A stretch of DNA of 64,000 nt from Argonema galeatum A003/A1. Its GTDB lineage: Bacteria; Cyanobacteriota; Cyanobacteriia; Cyanobacteriales; Aerosakkonemataceae. The notes beneath the pieces are model-generated. The model had not been told where the DNA came from and did not search any database. It worked only from the letters and a program-made list of their open reading frames with translations. Numbering within the stretch: position 1 is the first letter of the stretch; each line of letters opens with the position of its first letter. Position numbers and translations under genes: made by a program. Below, in pieces: positions 15,706-23,504 of this stretch. Where the stretch lies: assembly GCF_023333595.1 (NCBI RefSeq), contig NZ_JAIQZM010000010.1, forward strand, positions 134,609 to 198,608, in the 5' to 3' direction.

Positions 15706-15832
15706 ACTGCGTGCAAGTTTGAAAAGCTTTTTTATTAACCTCCAAATTTTGGCGGAGGTTGTAGGAATCGAACCTACTTCGGTTTTGCAACCGTTATCCA
15801 GTATGTAAGCTTCCCGGATGAGGACACGCAGT
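15706..15832 (-). ncRNA. Y RNA 7: permuted tRNA minus D-arm, GNRA-capped
   Basis: Y stem ACUGCGUG/CACGCAGU, inner AAGCU/AGCUU, motif AGCUUACAUAC and 3' strand AAACUUGCACG. Cargo order: hairpin CGGUU-GCAA-AACCG, T-arm GUAGG-UUCGAUU-CCUAC, acceptor strand AACCUCC, GCCA, AAAUUU, acceptor strand GGAGGUU. The acceptor makes seven perfect pairs and an internal CCA is present, as in Y RNA 5. There is no D-arm, and the anticodon loop is replaced by a GCAA tetraloop (or a strained Cys-type loop). It lies inside the tRNA array. Confidence 0.8.
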
Positions 15833-15836
15833 AGAA

Positions 15837-15908
15837 CGCAGAGACTAGGATTTGAACCTAGAACATCGATTTTGGAGATCGAGATGTTGCCTGTTACACC
15901 ATCCCTGC
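15837..15908 (-). tRNA. tRNA-Trp(CCA)
   Basis: Acceptor GCAGGGA/TCTCTGC, anticodon arm TCGAT-CTCCAAA-ATCGA (CCA), T-arm CTAGG-TTCAAAT-CCTAG. Confidence 0.9.
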
Positions 15909-15911
15909 ATT

Positions 15912-15986
15912 TGGTTGCAGCGGCGGGACTTGAACCCGCATTAACCAAGGTATGAGCTTGGGACTTTGCCATTAAGCTACGCTGCT
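15912..15986 (-). tRNA. tRNA-Met(CAT)
   Basis: Acceptor AGCAGCG/CGCTGCA with an A1-A72 mismatch reminiscent of initiators, but the anticodon stem CCAAG/CTTGG lacks the three G-C pairs of tRNA-fMet. Loop CTCATAC (CAT), T-arm GCGGG-TTCAAGT-CCCGC, CCA encoded. An Ile(CAT) identity after C34 modification is possible. Confidence 0.8.
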
Positions 15987-15997
15987 ATATCACGCCA

Positions 15998-16070
15998 AGG
16001 TCAGAGTGGGATTTGAACCCACGCTTGTCGGTTTTGCAGACCGACGCCTTACCAACTTGGCGACCTGACC
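15998..16070 (-). tRNA. tRNA-Cys(GCA)
   Basis: Acceptor GGTCAGG/TCTGACC, D-arm GCC...GGC, anticodon loop CTGCAAA (GCA) on a TCGGT/ACCGA stem, T-arm GTGGG-TTCAAAT-CCCAC. Confidence 0.92.
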
Positions 16071-16073
16071 ATT

Positions 16074-16151
16074 TGGTAGTCCCGACGAGGTTTGAACTCG
16101 CAATCTTCACCTTGAGAGGGTGACGGCTTAAACCAATTCGCCTACGGGACT
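16074..16151 (-). tRNA. tRNA-Glu(CTC)
   Basis: Acceptor AGTCCCG/CGGGACT, anticodon arm TCACC-CTCTCAA-GGTGA (CTC), T-loop TTCAAAC, CCA encoded. CTC is redundant to the TTC anticodon of the unit at 15619. Confidence 0.8.
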
Positions 16152-16158
16152 ATTTAAG

Positions 16159-16231
16159 CGAGGCTGACGGGTCTCGATCCCGCGACCTTCGGTTTGACAA
16201 ACCGGCGCTCTCCCAACTAAGCTACAGCCTC
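16159..16231 (-). tRNA. tRNA-Asp(GTC)
   Basis: Acceptor GAGGCTG/CAGCCTC, anticodon arm CCGGT-TTGTCAA-ACCGA (GTC), T-arm GCGGG-ATCGAGA-CCCGT; T54 is replaced by A. First tRNA of the array; the stop codon of the upstream nuclease gene overlaps its 5' end. Confidence 0.88.
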
Positions 16232-16874
16232 ATAAATTGAGCAGTTTATCCCACCTTTCTTCGTCTTGCTCTTGAGGAACATGACAGGTTTTACCCTTGA
16301 CTTCCTCAAATGACAGAACGTAAGCTGTGTCTGAGAAAAAGCAGTAGCCGACTACAAAGTCGAATTCTTCTTCTCGATAACACCTAAACTTGGTTCTGCC
16401 ATCACTACAAAGTAGGGGAATGATTGGCATACCTCGATTGTCGATCCGAGCAAACTTGACCTGTAGTTTTAGGTGTTTGCCGCTAGGACTCTCGACTACC
16501 CAATCTGCGGTTCCGCCGTCGAATAACGATCCATAAACCTTGAATCTGTGCAAGGCTAGACGAAATAGGACAGCAGCTTCAGCGATACTGCTCTTTTGAT
16601 ATGTGGTTAGCTCTTGATCGCCTAATGCCTTGTGAAATTTAGACTCTGTTGGCCTCTGACGCTTGCGTACAGTTTTAATGTAGTTTTGCAGCTTTTCATA
16701 GGCAACAGCTTGTTTTACTTCCCTGATCTCCTCTGGGAGAGGATATGGTTTCAACCAATTACTCAGTGTTCCTTTCGGCACTCCCGTTTGCTGGTGAATT
16801 TCCCTAAGTGATAGGTGTTTTTTCACTCGCAGTTGGATTACCTTTGCTTTTACTGAGCTTAAATCTTTTGGCAT
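16230..16874 (-). CDS. HTH plus PD-(D/E)XK endonuclease-like protein heading the tRNA array
   Basis: Residues 1-55 form a helix-turn-helix (LSLREIHQQTGVPKGTLSNWL); the C-terminal part (about 90-200) has the core of a small PD-(D/E)XK nuclease: a GGTADWVVES strand with the acidic residue, then KLQVKFARI (the E/QxK strand) and FDFVVGYCF. This resembles the cyanobacterial I-Ssp6803I type of homing nuclease, known from a tRNA intron. Its stop codon overlaps the first tRNA, so it is co-transcribed with the array from the promoter at 17088-17116. It may have spread the array or be a passenger; activity is inferred. Confidence 0.7.
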   Translation of the reverse strand: MPKDLSSVKAKVIQLRVKKHLSLREIHQQTGVPKGTLSNWLKPYPLPEEIREVKQAVAYEKLQNYIKTVRKRQRPTESKFHKALGDQELTTYQKSSIAEAAVLFRLALHRFKVYGSLFDGGTADWVVESPSGKHLKLQVKFARIDNRGMPIIPLLCSDGRTKFRCYREEEFDFVVGYCFFSDTAYVLSFEEVKGKTCHVPQEQDEERWDKLLNL

Positions 16875-17015
16875 TAGACTATCTTTTATGAATCAACGAC
16901 TTAATAAGAGATTAAATTAAATCGCTGGTTCAGAAAACAAGCTAACCGCACTTGTTACAGCTAGGTATTTTCTACCTCCACTGTTAACTTCTTTGCTTAA
17001 ACAATGAAATGGGTG

Positions 17016-17039
17016 AATTATTTAGTTTTCAAGGTTCGG
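17016..17039 (-). promoter_or_regulatory. rRNA-spacer-like leader motif, copy 2
   Basis: Minus strand CCGAACCTTGAAAACTAAATAATT, equivalent to the motif at 12038-12064. It lies between the array promoter and the nuclease gene. Confidence 0.6.
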
Positions 17040-17087
17040 TTGGGCTTGGGGTGAGGCTTTTGGCTCTCTCTCCCTCGCCATATACTT

Positions 17088-17116
17088 ATACTACATAACG
17101 TACTACAAAGTGTCAA
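17088..17116 (-). promoter_or_regulatory. Promoter of the tRNA array
   Basis: Minus strand: -35 TTGACA (17116-17111), 17-base spacer, -10 TAGTAT (17093-17088), preceded by an A-rich UP-like tract AAAAAAAATTTTCCC. Twin of the promoter at 12118-12147. Confidence 0.72.
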
Positions 17117-18043
17117 GGGTTTGGGAAAATTTTTTTTTGGGAAAGTGGTGCTGTTGGCTATAAAGCAATAATGGCAAGGGTTACAGGGTAATGAAGGAGC
17201 GATCGATATGGTTGCGGCACACTACAAGAAGGCAAGCTTTAGTCCCAATCTGGTTTCACGAGAGGGTTCTGAGGATACTGAGGGATACTACAAGGTAGTG
17301 GGGCAATAGGTTGGTTGGCGATCGCACTATATATATAGGACTTACGCAATATTTTTTGTTTCGCCCCCCCTAGCCCCCCAAATCTGGGGGGAACAGGAGC
17401 TTACTCCCCCCAGATTTGGGGGGGCAGGGGGGGCTAGTACGATCGCACTATATATATAAGAAGTACGGTAAGTTGAGAAAGTGGGCGATCGCGCTGTGGG
17501 ACAGGTAGGAATAGGCGATCGCGCAACCCGATCCCTTGAAAAATCAGATAATTGTTAAATTGCAGCTATAACTCACTGTGGGTACTTGTTGATAATACTG
17601 AGTTCGTTAATTCAGTGTAAATTCGCATTTAATTTACGAGTAATATTTTTATAATTCTGGTATGTGCGGGTGGTGATGAAGAGATCGAGATTGTGAACGC
17701 TACGCTATTAGCGTTTGCGATCGAGCTTATCAAAGAAAAATTAATAGGATTTGAAACTGGGAAGCTCAGCGTTTTAAAGGTTTTTGCCCAGTAAGAGGCG
17801 GATTTGTCACCAAAAAGTATTAAAATTCCCATTGAATTGATTTTGCCGATCCTTGGGGATAATACCTTGGGGGGATGAAATTCCCTATTTAGGGCTTTTG
17901 ACCAAAAAAGAGTCCAAAAAATGCGGAATTTGTTACATAGCGCTGTTTGTTTAAGTGCAAATCTCGTTCAACATTTAAAAACAAAAGTAGGAAAAATTCT
18001 TACTTTTGAGAGGTCTAGAATTAGAAAGCTTGGAGGATATATT
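17117..18043. other. Gene-poor region with a palindromic repeat
   Basis: I see no convincing gene. A dispersed palindrome at 17366-17437 (gccccccctagccccccaaatctgggggg and its inverted partner) dominates. A minus-strand ORF at 17629-17832 has no ribosome-binding site and biased composition and is not credible. Confidence 0.6.
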
Positions 18044-18238
18044 ATGGGATACTACGATTTTAACGACCATTTTTGGTCACCGAAAGAGGTTTGCGGTCAA
18101 TTACCGCTGAAAACCTGTAAAAAACGAGTTTGGGGAATTTGGAAGCTGACTGGATCTGTTGCGGGTGCGTTTTCACGTAAATACGATCGCGTTTCAGCGG
18201 ATGTGAGCGGAAATCGCGATCGCATTCCTCCAGATTAA
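18044..18238 (+). CDS. Possible 64-residue protein
   Basis: An ATG at 18044 with a good Shine-Dalgarno (TTGGAGGATATATTATG) opens a 64-codon frame: MGYYDFNDHFWSPKEVCGQL, then a basic middle (KKRVWGIWKLTGSVAGAFSRKY). The residues look like a real small protein, but I recognise no family, and the C-terminus runs over HIP1 sites. Confidence 0.45.
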   Translation: MGYYDFNDHFWSPKEVCGQLPLKTCKKRVWGIWKLTGSVAGAFSRKYDRVSADVSGNRDRIPPD

Positions 18239-18459
18239 TGCCTATCTAGGTGTTGTGCGGTTATGGTGACATCGCTGCGGGTCTTTCGGAATTATTATGC
18301 GAATGTTCAACACAAACATTTTGTAGTAGCACGGCATCATCAGTATGTCGGTCATACCAAAATTTTAATTACCTGTGCTACTACGACCGCATATTTGACA
18401 AGGGAAGAACCAATTTATGTATGTTAAATTCAGGACAAAGCGATCGCAGGAGAAGGTCA

Positions 18460-18675
18460 ATGTCTAACTATACCGAAGTCTTGAAACAAGCAAGAGAACT
18501 CACTCCAGAAGAACAACTGAAGCTGATAAACGATTTGATATCAGTAGCTCGTCACCAAGTTACGGCTAGACCAAGGCGTAGTATTCTGGAGTTGCGGGGG
18601 TTGGGTAAGGAAATTTGGAAAGGTATTGATGCTCAAGAATATGTAAATCAGGAACGCGACTCATGGAATGGTTAA
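18460..18675 (+). CDS. VapB-like antitoxin
   Basis: A 71-residue protein (MSNYTEVLKQARELTPEEQLKLINDLISVARH...) starting behind AGGAGAAGGTCA. The N-terminal helix pair is that of small 'DUF2281-like' cyanobacterial antitoxins, and the tail (ILELRGLGKEIWKGIDAQEYVNQERDSW) is a typical toxin-binding segment. It overlaps the downstream PIN toxin by 13 bases. Confidence 0.8.
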   Translation: MSNYTEVLKQARELTPEEQLKLINDLISVARHQVTARPRRSILELRGLGKEIWKGIDAQEYVNQERDSWNG

Positions 18676-19106
18676 TTCAGCTACAGGGGCAAATAGTTGG
18701 ATTAGATAGTGCGCCCTTGATTTACTATATTGAGGAAAATCCAATTTATTTGCAGATAGCAGACGCTTTCTTTGAGGCGTTGAATCGCCGTGAGTTTAGG
18801 GTTGTTACATCTGTTTTAACTCTATCGGAAGTGCTTGTCTATCCTTTGCGACAAGGAAACGTAGCATTAGCCCAGGAATATCGGGACATTCTTTTTGATC
18901 AGCAAGGTTTGACTACTATTGAAGTTTCTTCTGATATCGCTCAAACTGCTGCACAACTAAGGGCAGATTATAATTTGCGAACAGCAGATGCAGTTCAAAT
19001 GGCTACGGCTATTCATGGGGGTGCTTCGTTTTTTTTGACAAATGATGCACGTTTACCTTCTTTACCGGGGCTAACAGTTTTAGTTTTGGAACAACTGAGA
19101 GTTTGA
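18663..19106 (+). CDS. PIN-domain toxin (VapC family)
   Basis: 147 residues with the PIN quartet: GLDSAPLIYYIE (first Asp), TLSEVL (Glu), RTADAVQMATAI (Asp) and LTNDARL (Asp). VapC toxins are Mg2+-dependent RNases that cut tRNA anticodon loops or the 23S sarcin-ricin loop. Partner antitoxin directly upstream. Given the Y-RNA modules in this window, its target would be of interest. Confidence 0.9.
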   Translation: MEWLIQLQGQIVGLDSAPLIYYIEENPIYLQIADAFFEALNRREFRVVTSVLTLSEVLVYPLRQGNVALAQEYRDILFDQQGLTTIEVSSDIAQTAAQLRADYNLRTADAVQMATAIHGGASFFLTNDARLPSLPGLTVLVLEQLRV

Positions 19107-19131
19107 GCGATTTAGCTGAAGTGCAATTGTT

Positions 19132-19542
19132 TTACAAAAAGAGCGCAGGTGATACGTGTAAAAATTCTCCTAGTGCTTTGGCTTGATTCTTACTAATGCT
19201 TCTTTTGCCATTAATCACCTCTGAAGTGATACCCTTATAACCAAAAACTTTTATCAAATCCTTTTGTTTTAGCTCTTTGGCTAGCATCAATTCCTTCAAT
19301 ATCTCATGAGGGGTTGCAGCTTTGAGTTGATAATGCTTATCTTCATATTGTTCGATGAGGGTGACTAGCAAATCAAACACTTCGGCTTGCTCATCTGTCA
19401 GTTCTTCACCTAAATCGATGAGCTTTTCTACCTCTTTTACGAGGCGCTTATGCTCATCTTCTGTATGAATAACTCTTGGCAAGGTTTCAGCTACTAATCT
19501 TGTGTACTCCTTTTTATTCAACGTGATATTTATTTTTTCCAT
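19132..19542 (-). CDS. HigA-like HTH antitoxin/regulator
   Basis: About 136 residues (start MEKINITLNKKEYTRLVAET) ending in a HTH of the XRE/HigA class (LKELMLAKELKQKDLIKVFGYKGITSEVINGKRSISKNQAKALGEFLHVSPALFL). The acidic middle part is a helical dimer or toxin-contact region. No HigB-like toxin is adjacent, so it may be orphan. A longer start five codons upstream is possible. Confidence 0.8.
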   Translation of the reverse strand: MEKINITLNKKEYTRLVAETLPRVIHTEDEHKRLVKEVEKLIDLGEELTDEQAEVFDLLVTLIEQYEDKHYQLKAATPHEILKELMLAKELKQKDLIKVFGYKGITSEVINGKRSISKNQAKALGEFLHVSPALFL

Positions 19543-19565
19543 GTCTTTGTTCATCTTCTGTATAT

Positions 19566-20327
19566 TTACAGCCTATCTATTTGCTTTCGCAGTTCTTCTA
19601 AATCTTTGTCAACTGCTGAACCTGATGAATAGGAAGATGCTTGGGGATTAGTTTCTTCGGTATTGGAAGTAACTTGTTTAGGAAAATTTTCCAATAACTG
19701 CTCTTTCAGTTTCATCAATTCATCATCCAAATCTATATAATCATCTAATTGAATCGATGCAGGTTCAGTTTTAATTTCGGTATCTACTAATCCACTTTTA
19801 ATAGAAAAATTTTGCTTTAAAATATCTCTTACTTCTTCTAAAGATGCAACATTCAATTTTAGCATTTGAGAAATAGCTGTTTGCTGTTGAAGCAGTTGAG
19901 ACTTCATATCTTCCAAATCGGATGCTATTTTACGTATTCGAGTTTCTAAATGATTGCCAGACAACTCAGATACCGACTGAGAAATGGGTGGTAGCTGGTT
20001 AGCTTTTTCTTCTGTCAAAGGTCTACCACTATTATTCATAGGAGTATTTAATGTATTAAGATGAGTTTTAAACTTACTTTTGAGTTTAGCAACTCTTTGT
20101 TTTTGTTCATCTAATATTGTTTTTAAATTACTAGCCTTTTTAGTCAATACCTCTTTATAAAACTGAATTTTCTTAAGGGCTGATTCATCATTTCCTACCT
20201 TTAAAGTACGTTGATATAGGCTTTCCCATTTATCTGCTTCAGCTTGTGCTTTTTTATAATCTCGTTCAGCAATTGTGAGGGCGTAGATGTTTCCAGCAAG
20301 GGCCGATCGCAATTCACTAGCGTCCAT
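19566..20327 (-). CDS. PspA/IM30-like coiled-coil protein
   Basis: 253 residues, predicted almost entirely helical. The segment AERDYKKAQAEADKWESLYQRTLKVGNDESALKKIQFYKEVL resembles the PspA/Vipp1 coiled coil (…EaekWe.rA.lAl..g.e.lAreAl..k…), and a second coiled coil follows (HLETRIRKIASDLEDMKSQLLQQQ). It lacks the amphipathic N-terminal helix of true Vipp1. Possibly a membrane-stress relative; assignment moderate. It is 11 bases upstream of the HTH gene and co-oriented. Confidence 0.6.
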   Translation of the reverse strand: MDASELRSALAGNIYALTIAERDYKKAQAEADKWESLYQRTLKVGNDESALKKIQFYKEVLTKKASNLKTILDEQKQRVAKLKSKFKTHLNTLNTPMNNSGRPLTEEKANQLPPISQSVSELSGNHLETRIRKIASDLEDMKSQLLQQQTAISQMLKLNVASLEEVRDILKQNFSIKSGLVDTEIKTEPASIQLDDYIDLDDELMKLKEQLLENFPKQVTSNTEETNPQASSYSSGSAVDKDLEELRKQIDRL

Positions 20328-20371
20328 AGCTAAGTATTGTTTGTGCTAATAGGTTATTTTACGGAATTATA

Positions 20372-20403
20372 CCATATAGCAACCGCCTTGGCGGTTAGGA
20401 CAT
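20372..20403. repeat. Short dispersed palindrome 'atagcaaccgcc..ggcggttaggacatt'
   Basis: The same unit recurs at the right edge of the window (63973-64000). It lies in a 208-base gap that holds nothing else I can identify. Confidence 0.7.
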
Positions 20404-20535
20404 TCTGAATTGCTGAAACGTTGGCGGATTCTAAACTCTTCTTCCCTAGTCCCTAGCTATACTATGATTCTCGCTCCGCTACCAACCGAAAGCAACAAAA
20501 AGGGATGAGCATTTTGCTCATCCCAAAAATTCATT

Positions 20536-20925
20536 TTATTCACTCACGCAAGAAGCTCCAAGTTGCGCTTCTTGCCAGAGTTTGAACAAGAAGAACTCCG
20601 TTCGATCGCTCATTGAGACGACGAACACACCTTCATCTTTGTCAGTACCCGCCGAAACCCAAGTTCCGTGCAAGCTGACTTCGACATATTCTGCATCGCA
20701 AGCACATAGAGAGATGATTTCAGAGTCTTCGCGCCACGCCTCTGCTTCCAGACGATCGATCCCTGGTAAGTCGGCAGGCAGCAAAAACGAAGCCGTGCTA
20801 GGTTCGACACAGATATGCCAACCAGCTCGCAGCGACAGAATCACTCTTGCCGTGACCCAATCTTCGAGGAATTGAGCCAGACGCTCTAGTTGAAAGCTAT
20901 TTTCGGTGTAAGTGAGTTTCAGCAT
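20536..20925 (-). CDS. alr0857-family conserved cyanobacterial protein
   Basis: Starting at MLKLTYTENSFQLERLAQFL (internal Met chosen because the upstream extension is not protein-like), the 129-residue product contains the block ICVEPSTASFLLPADLPGIDRLE, characteristic of a protein conserved across cyanobacteria and annotated only by locus name (alr0857). Function unknown. It lies 16 bases downstream of the HNH gene, probably one operon. Confidence 0.8.
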   Translation of the reverse strand: MLKLTYTENSFQLERLAQFLEDWVTARVILSLRAGWHICVEPSTASFLLPADLPGIDRLEAEAWREDSEIISLCACDAEYVEVSLHGTWVSAGTDKDEGVFVVSMSDRTEFFLFKLWQEAQLGASCVSE

Positions 20926-20941
20926 GATCGGGTATCTCCCG

Positions 20942-21487
20942 CTACTCCAGATTTTCTTGCTGTTGTTCGCGCCAGAACTGTTCGGCAAAAGTGACAACTG
21001 GGTGCATTGGTGCTTTCGGTTGGGTACGGAGTGGCATTCCAGCTTGTACAGGAGTGCGATCGCCTTTCCGAGAATTACACCTCTCGCAGGCAGTAACTAC
21101 GTTATCCCAACTGTGTTTTCCGCCTTTTGACCGGGGAATTACGTGATCTAGCGTTAAATTTTTGGTGCTACCGCAGTATTGGCAGGTGTAACGATCGCGC
21201 CGCAGAACCTCACGCCGATTCACCGGCGGCACATTCCACAGCCTTTCGTTACCAGGGAAAGTCAGACGGATCTGTTTTGGCACGTCGAACACCACAGAAG
21301 GCGATCGCACTTGCCATCCTTTCTCCTCCGTATGAGTCAGCGGTTCCGCCTTCCCACTCACCAGCAAAACAATTGCACGCTTGATATTGATTCGACTCAT
21401 CGGCAGGTAGTTCTTGGAAAAAACTACTACCGACTGGGTTAAGACATCAGTTGGGTTACGCCTATGAGGTTGCGATGCGATCGTCAC
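20942..21487 (-). CDS. HNH endonuclease
   Basis: The C-terminal half has a zinc-supported HNH motif: CQYCGSTKNLTLDHVIPRSKGGKHSWDNVVTACERCNSRKGDRTP, with two CxxC pairs, DH and N. The N-terminal half (VVVFSKNYLPMSRINIKRAIVLLVSGKAEPL) matches the widespread cyanobacterial/actinobacterial '5-methylcytosine-type' small HNH proteins of unknown physiological role. 181 residues, normal length. Confidence 0.9.
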   Translation of the reverse strand: MTIASQPHRRNPTDVLTQSVVVFSKNYLPMSRINIKRAIVLLVSGKAEPLTHTEEKGWQVRSPSVVFDVPKQIRLTFPGNERLWNVPPVNRREVLRRDRYTCQYCGSTKNLTLDHVIPRSKGGKHSWDNVVTACERCNSRKGDRTPVQAGMPLRTQPKAPMHPVVTFAEQFWREQQQENLE

Positions 21488-21505
21488 GACTTCACTCCTT
21501 ATACA

Positions 21506-21537
21506 AAAACCCCCGCCTCTGTTTGGTTAGAAGCGGG
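21506..21537. terminator. Hairpin 'acccccgcctc...gaagcggggat'
   Basis: A CCCCGC/GCGGGG stem with a 20-base loop upstream of the HNH gene. It may be a terminator for an upstream transcript or a repeat; no U-tract is evident. Confidence 0.4.
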
Positions 21538-21565
21538 GATTGGAAGGCTTTGGGGTCTTCTTGTC

Positions 21566-21814
21566 CTATATAGGTACAGTTACTCTAAGTCTGTACCTCC
21601 CGCTTCGTTTAATTGGATCTCCGGCTAGATTGGGCCGATGATTGCCGATCGAAAAATCGTCTTTTATCTCTGTTCCTTGTTCTCCTAAACCATAGATCAC
21701 CCTAAACAGGCCATGCACGCCAATACCCCCGCCTAAGCGCCATGAGGCACTTCTACCAACGCCGAAGCGATTGGCCGGGGGCATTTGACTGGAAAGGGAC
21801 TGTTGGTTGTTCAC
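21566..21814 (-). CDS. Doubtful 82-residue ORF
   Basis: A GTG-initiated frame (…GVGRSASWRLGGGIGVHGLFRVIYGLGEQG) with no Shine-Dalgarno. The G-rich, Ser/Arg-rich composition could be a small cyanobacterial protein, but chance coding is equally likely. It occupies the otherwise empty gap before 21907. Confidence 0.3.
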   Translation of the reverse strand: MNNQQSLSSQMPPANRFGVGRSASWRLGGGIGVHGLFRVIYGLGEQGTEIKDDFSIGNHRPNLAGDPIKRSGRYRLRVTVPI

Positions 21815-21906
21815 AGGAGTAATTGTTGAAGGCTGTAAATTTTAAATCTTACTTTTAAAATACTACACTTGTATTATAGATTTGTCCACCCATCTGGAGA
21901 AAAATT

Positions 21907-22245
21907 ATGCACGCCTTAACCCGTACCGCCACCACCGACATGGACGTTACCAGCATACGCTTGGAACGAGACTTAAAAGATAGACTCAAAGACTTGGCTG
22001 GCAACCAAGGCTATCAAGCGCTGATTCGCGAAGTCCTGTGGAATTACGTCCAACAGAAATCGGGTGGCTATAAACCCCAGTTTTCGAGAGCTGACATTCG
22101 GGCAAGTATTCCAGCTACAGCGGAACGAGAAGAACGTTGCGTCCTCACAGGCCAGTTTATTCGACCACAAGAACCTATGTTCCTGGGACTAACGGGCCAC
22201 GGAGAGTTGGTTCCTCTCAGTGTGGAGAGTTTAGCCGCCAGTTAA
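21907..22245 (+). CDS. Small ribbon-helix-helix-like cyanobacterial protein
   Basis: 112 residues. VTSIRLERDLKDRLKDLAGNQGYQALIREVLWNYV is a typical MetJ/Arc-type ribbon-helix-helix. The C-terminal part (EREERCVLTGQFIRPQEPMFLGLTGHGELVPLS) looks like a small ligand- or RNA-contact segment with one Cys. Such proteins are conserved across cyanobacteria and probably regulate transcription. No partner toxin is nearby. Confidence 0.8.
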   Translation: MHALTRTATTDMDVTSIRLERDLKDRLKDLAGNQGYQALIREVLWNYVQQKSGGYKPQFSRADIRASIPATAEREERCVLTGQFIRPQEPMFLGLTGHGELVPLSVESLAAS

Positions 22246-22406
22246 AGGTTGTCGTAAGTTTAGGAGTAGCGCGATCGCCACAAGGCGCGATCGCCACATA
22301 GCGTTTTCTAGTTTCTCTGGTTCCCAGGTTCCACCTGGGAACACAGGCAAACCTATCTAAATGAATCTCCGGCACGCTACGCGAACGATAGGGGTAAATT
22401 GAAGTC

Positions 22407-22700
22407 GTGAAATCAACTTTATATATAACGGCAAAAGTTTTGCCAGGAAACAGAATTGAAATTCAATCTCCCAGCCTTTCGGTGGGAGAAACTGTCGAAG
22501 TAGTTATTCTAGTTCCAGAACCTACTCCTGATTCTGTTGAAGATCGATATCTTTCCTTAGAACAACGTCAAGATTTCTTAAAATTACCAATGGCTGAACG
22601 CAGAGGTATTCTCGAAAGTCAAGCCGAGACAATGCTTGCTCACTATCAACAAGATTCTGATTGGAAGGAGTTAATGTCAGGTGACATCATTGACTACTAG
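22407..22700 (+). CDS. Antitoxin partner of a MazF-type toxin
   Basis: 97 residues from a GTG start (MKSTLYITAKVLPGNRIEIQSPSLSVGETVEVVILV): a beta-rich SpoVT/AbrB-like or 'DUF104-like' N-terminus followed by an acidic helical tail (LSLEQRQDFLKLPMAERRGILESQAETMLAHY). The downstream MazF gene overlaps by about 20 bases but is broken by a stop codon, so the antitoxin no longer has a local full-length partner. Confidence 0.75.
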   Translation: MKSTLYITAKVLPGNRIEIQSPSLSVGETVEVVILVPEPTPDSVEDRYLSLEQRQDFLKLPMAERRGILESQAETMLAHYQQDSDWKELMSGDIIDY

Positions 22701-23055
22701 CTCCGATATACCTAAACGTGGAGAAATTTGGTAGATTGACTTCGATCCTACTGTTGGTGCAGAAATTAAGAAAGTGCGTCCTGCCGTTGTCATCAGTTCT
22801 GATGCAGTAGGTAAACTTCCCATCAAACTTATTGCTCCTGTTACAGACTGGAAACCATACTTCTTACAAAATTTCTGGCACGTAAAAGTTGAACCCGATG
22901 CCACGAATGGTTTAACCAAAGTTTCTGCAATTGACACTCTGCAACTGAGAGGTGTAGATTTACAAAGATTCATCCGCAGACTGGGTAATGTATCTGAGCT
23001 TACGATGTCAGAGATCGCTGTTGCCATTGTTTCTGTAATCGAATTCGAGGTCTAA
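22681..23055 (+). pseudogene. MazF/PemK toxin with an in-frame amber stop
   Basis: From GTG 22681 the frame reads MTSLTTSSDIPKRGEIW, then TAG at 22732-22734, then IDFDPTVGAEIKKVRPAVVI and the rest of a normal MazF (IAPVTDWKP, KVEPDATNGLTKVSAIDTLQLR, RRLGNVSELTMSEI). The PKRGEIW-(x)-DFDPT signature is interrupted by one base change (a Trp/Gln/Tyr codon to TAG). Internal restart at GTG 22774 would lack the first catalytic strand. Probably an inactivated toxin. Confidence 0.9.
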
Positions 23056-23078
23056 CTTGTCTGCGTCCCGATCGACTA

Positions 23079-23504
23079 CTATCTATCTTGCGCCCGCGAT
23101 CGCTGCAACAACTCATGAATTGACAACACAGGTACAGGCGAATTCAAAAATCCTTGTGTATCGCGTGTCAAAATACCATCTAATCCTTGTATAACGGCAC
23201 AAGCAATTTGAACAGCATCTTCAAAATCAACTAAACCAGATCTGAACGCTGATTCCAAGACTGCTCGATTAACTGGACAAATCACCATAGCAGTCATTGT
23301 TTCTGAAACTGCTTGCCGCGCTAGCGAGACACTGCGAGTGTGTCTTCGGGAAATATAAAAAATATCTGTAAGCGTTGTCGCTGTTACATATCCAACGACA
23401 CGACCAGAATCGATCTCCTGAAACAACTGTTCCGCCTCCTGAAAAAACGGCTCTCGCTGCAACAGAAAATCTAGGACAATGTTGGTATCAACTAAGACTC
23501 TCAC
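23079..23504 (-). CDS. PIN-domain toxin (VapC-like)
   Basis: 141 residues: MRVLVDTNIVLDFLLQREPF (first Asp), a conserved TATTLTDIFYI in the second position, and LVDFEDAVQIACA plus LTRDTQGF for the C-terminal acidic cluster. Fits the PIN_3 subgroup of predicted RNase toxins. The antitoxin gene upstream overlaps by four bases (ATGA). Confidence 0.88.
   Translation of the reverse strand: MRVLVDTNIVLDFLLQREPFFQEAEQLFQEIDSGRVVGYVTATTLTDIFYISRRHTRSVSLARQAVSETMTAMVICPVNRAVLESAFRSGLVDFEDAVQIACAVIQGLDGILTRDTQGFLNSPVPVLSIHELLQRSRAQDR

Noticed and set aside
14845-15972. Several 60-90-codon ORFs across the tRNA array
   Set aside because: All run through tRNA genes; typical peptides such as 'GSNPS' and 'FEPATS' are translated T-arms.
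17629-17832. 67-codon minus ORF
   Set aside because: No Shine-Dalgarno, low-complexity Ser/Ile content and no context; chance ORF.
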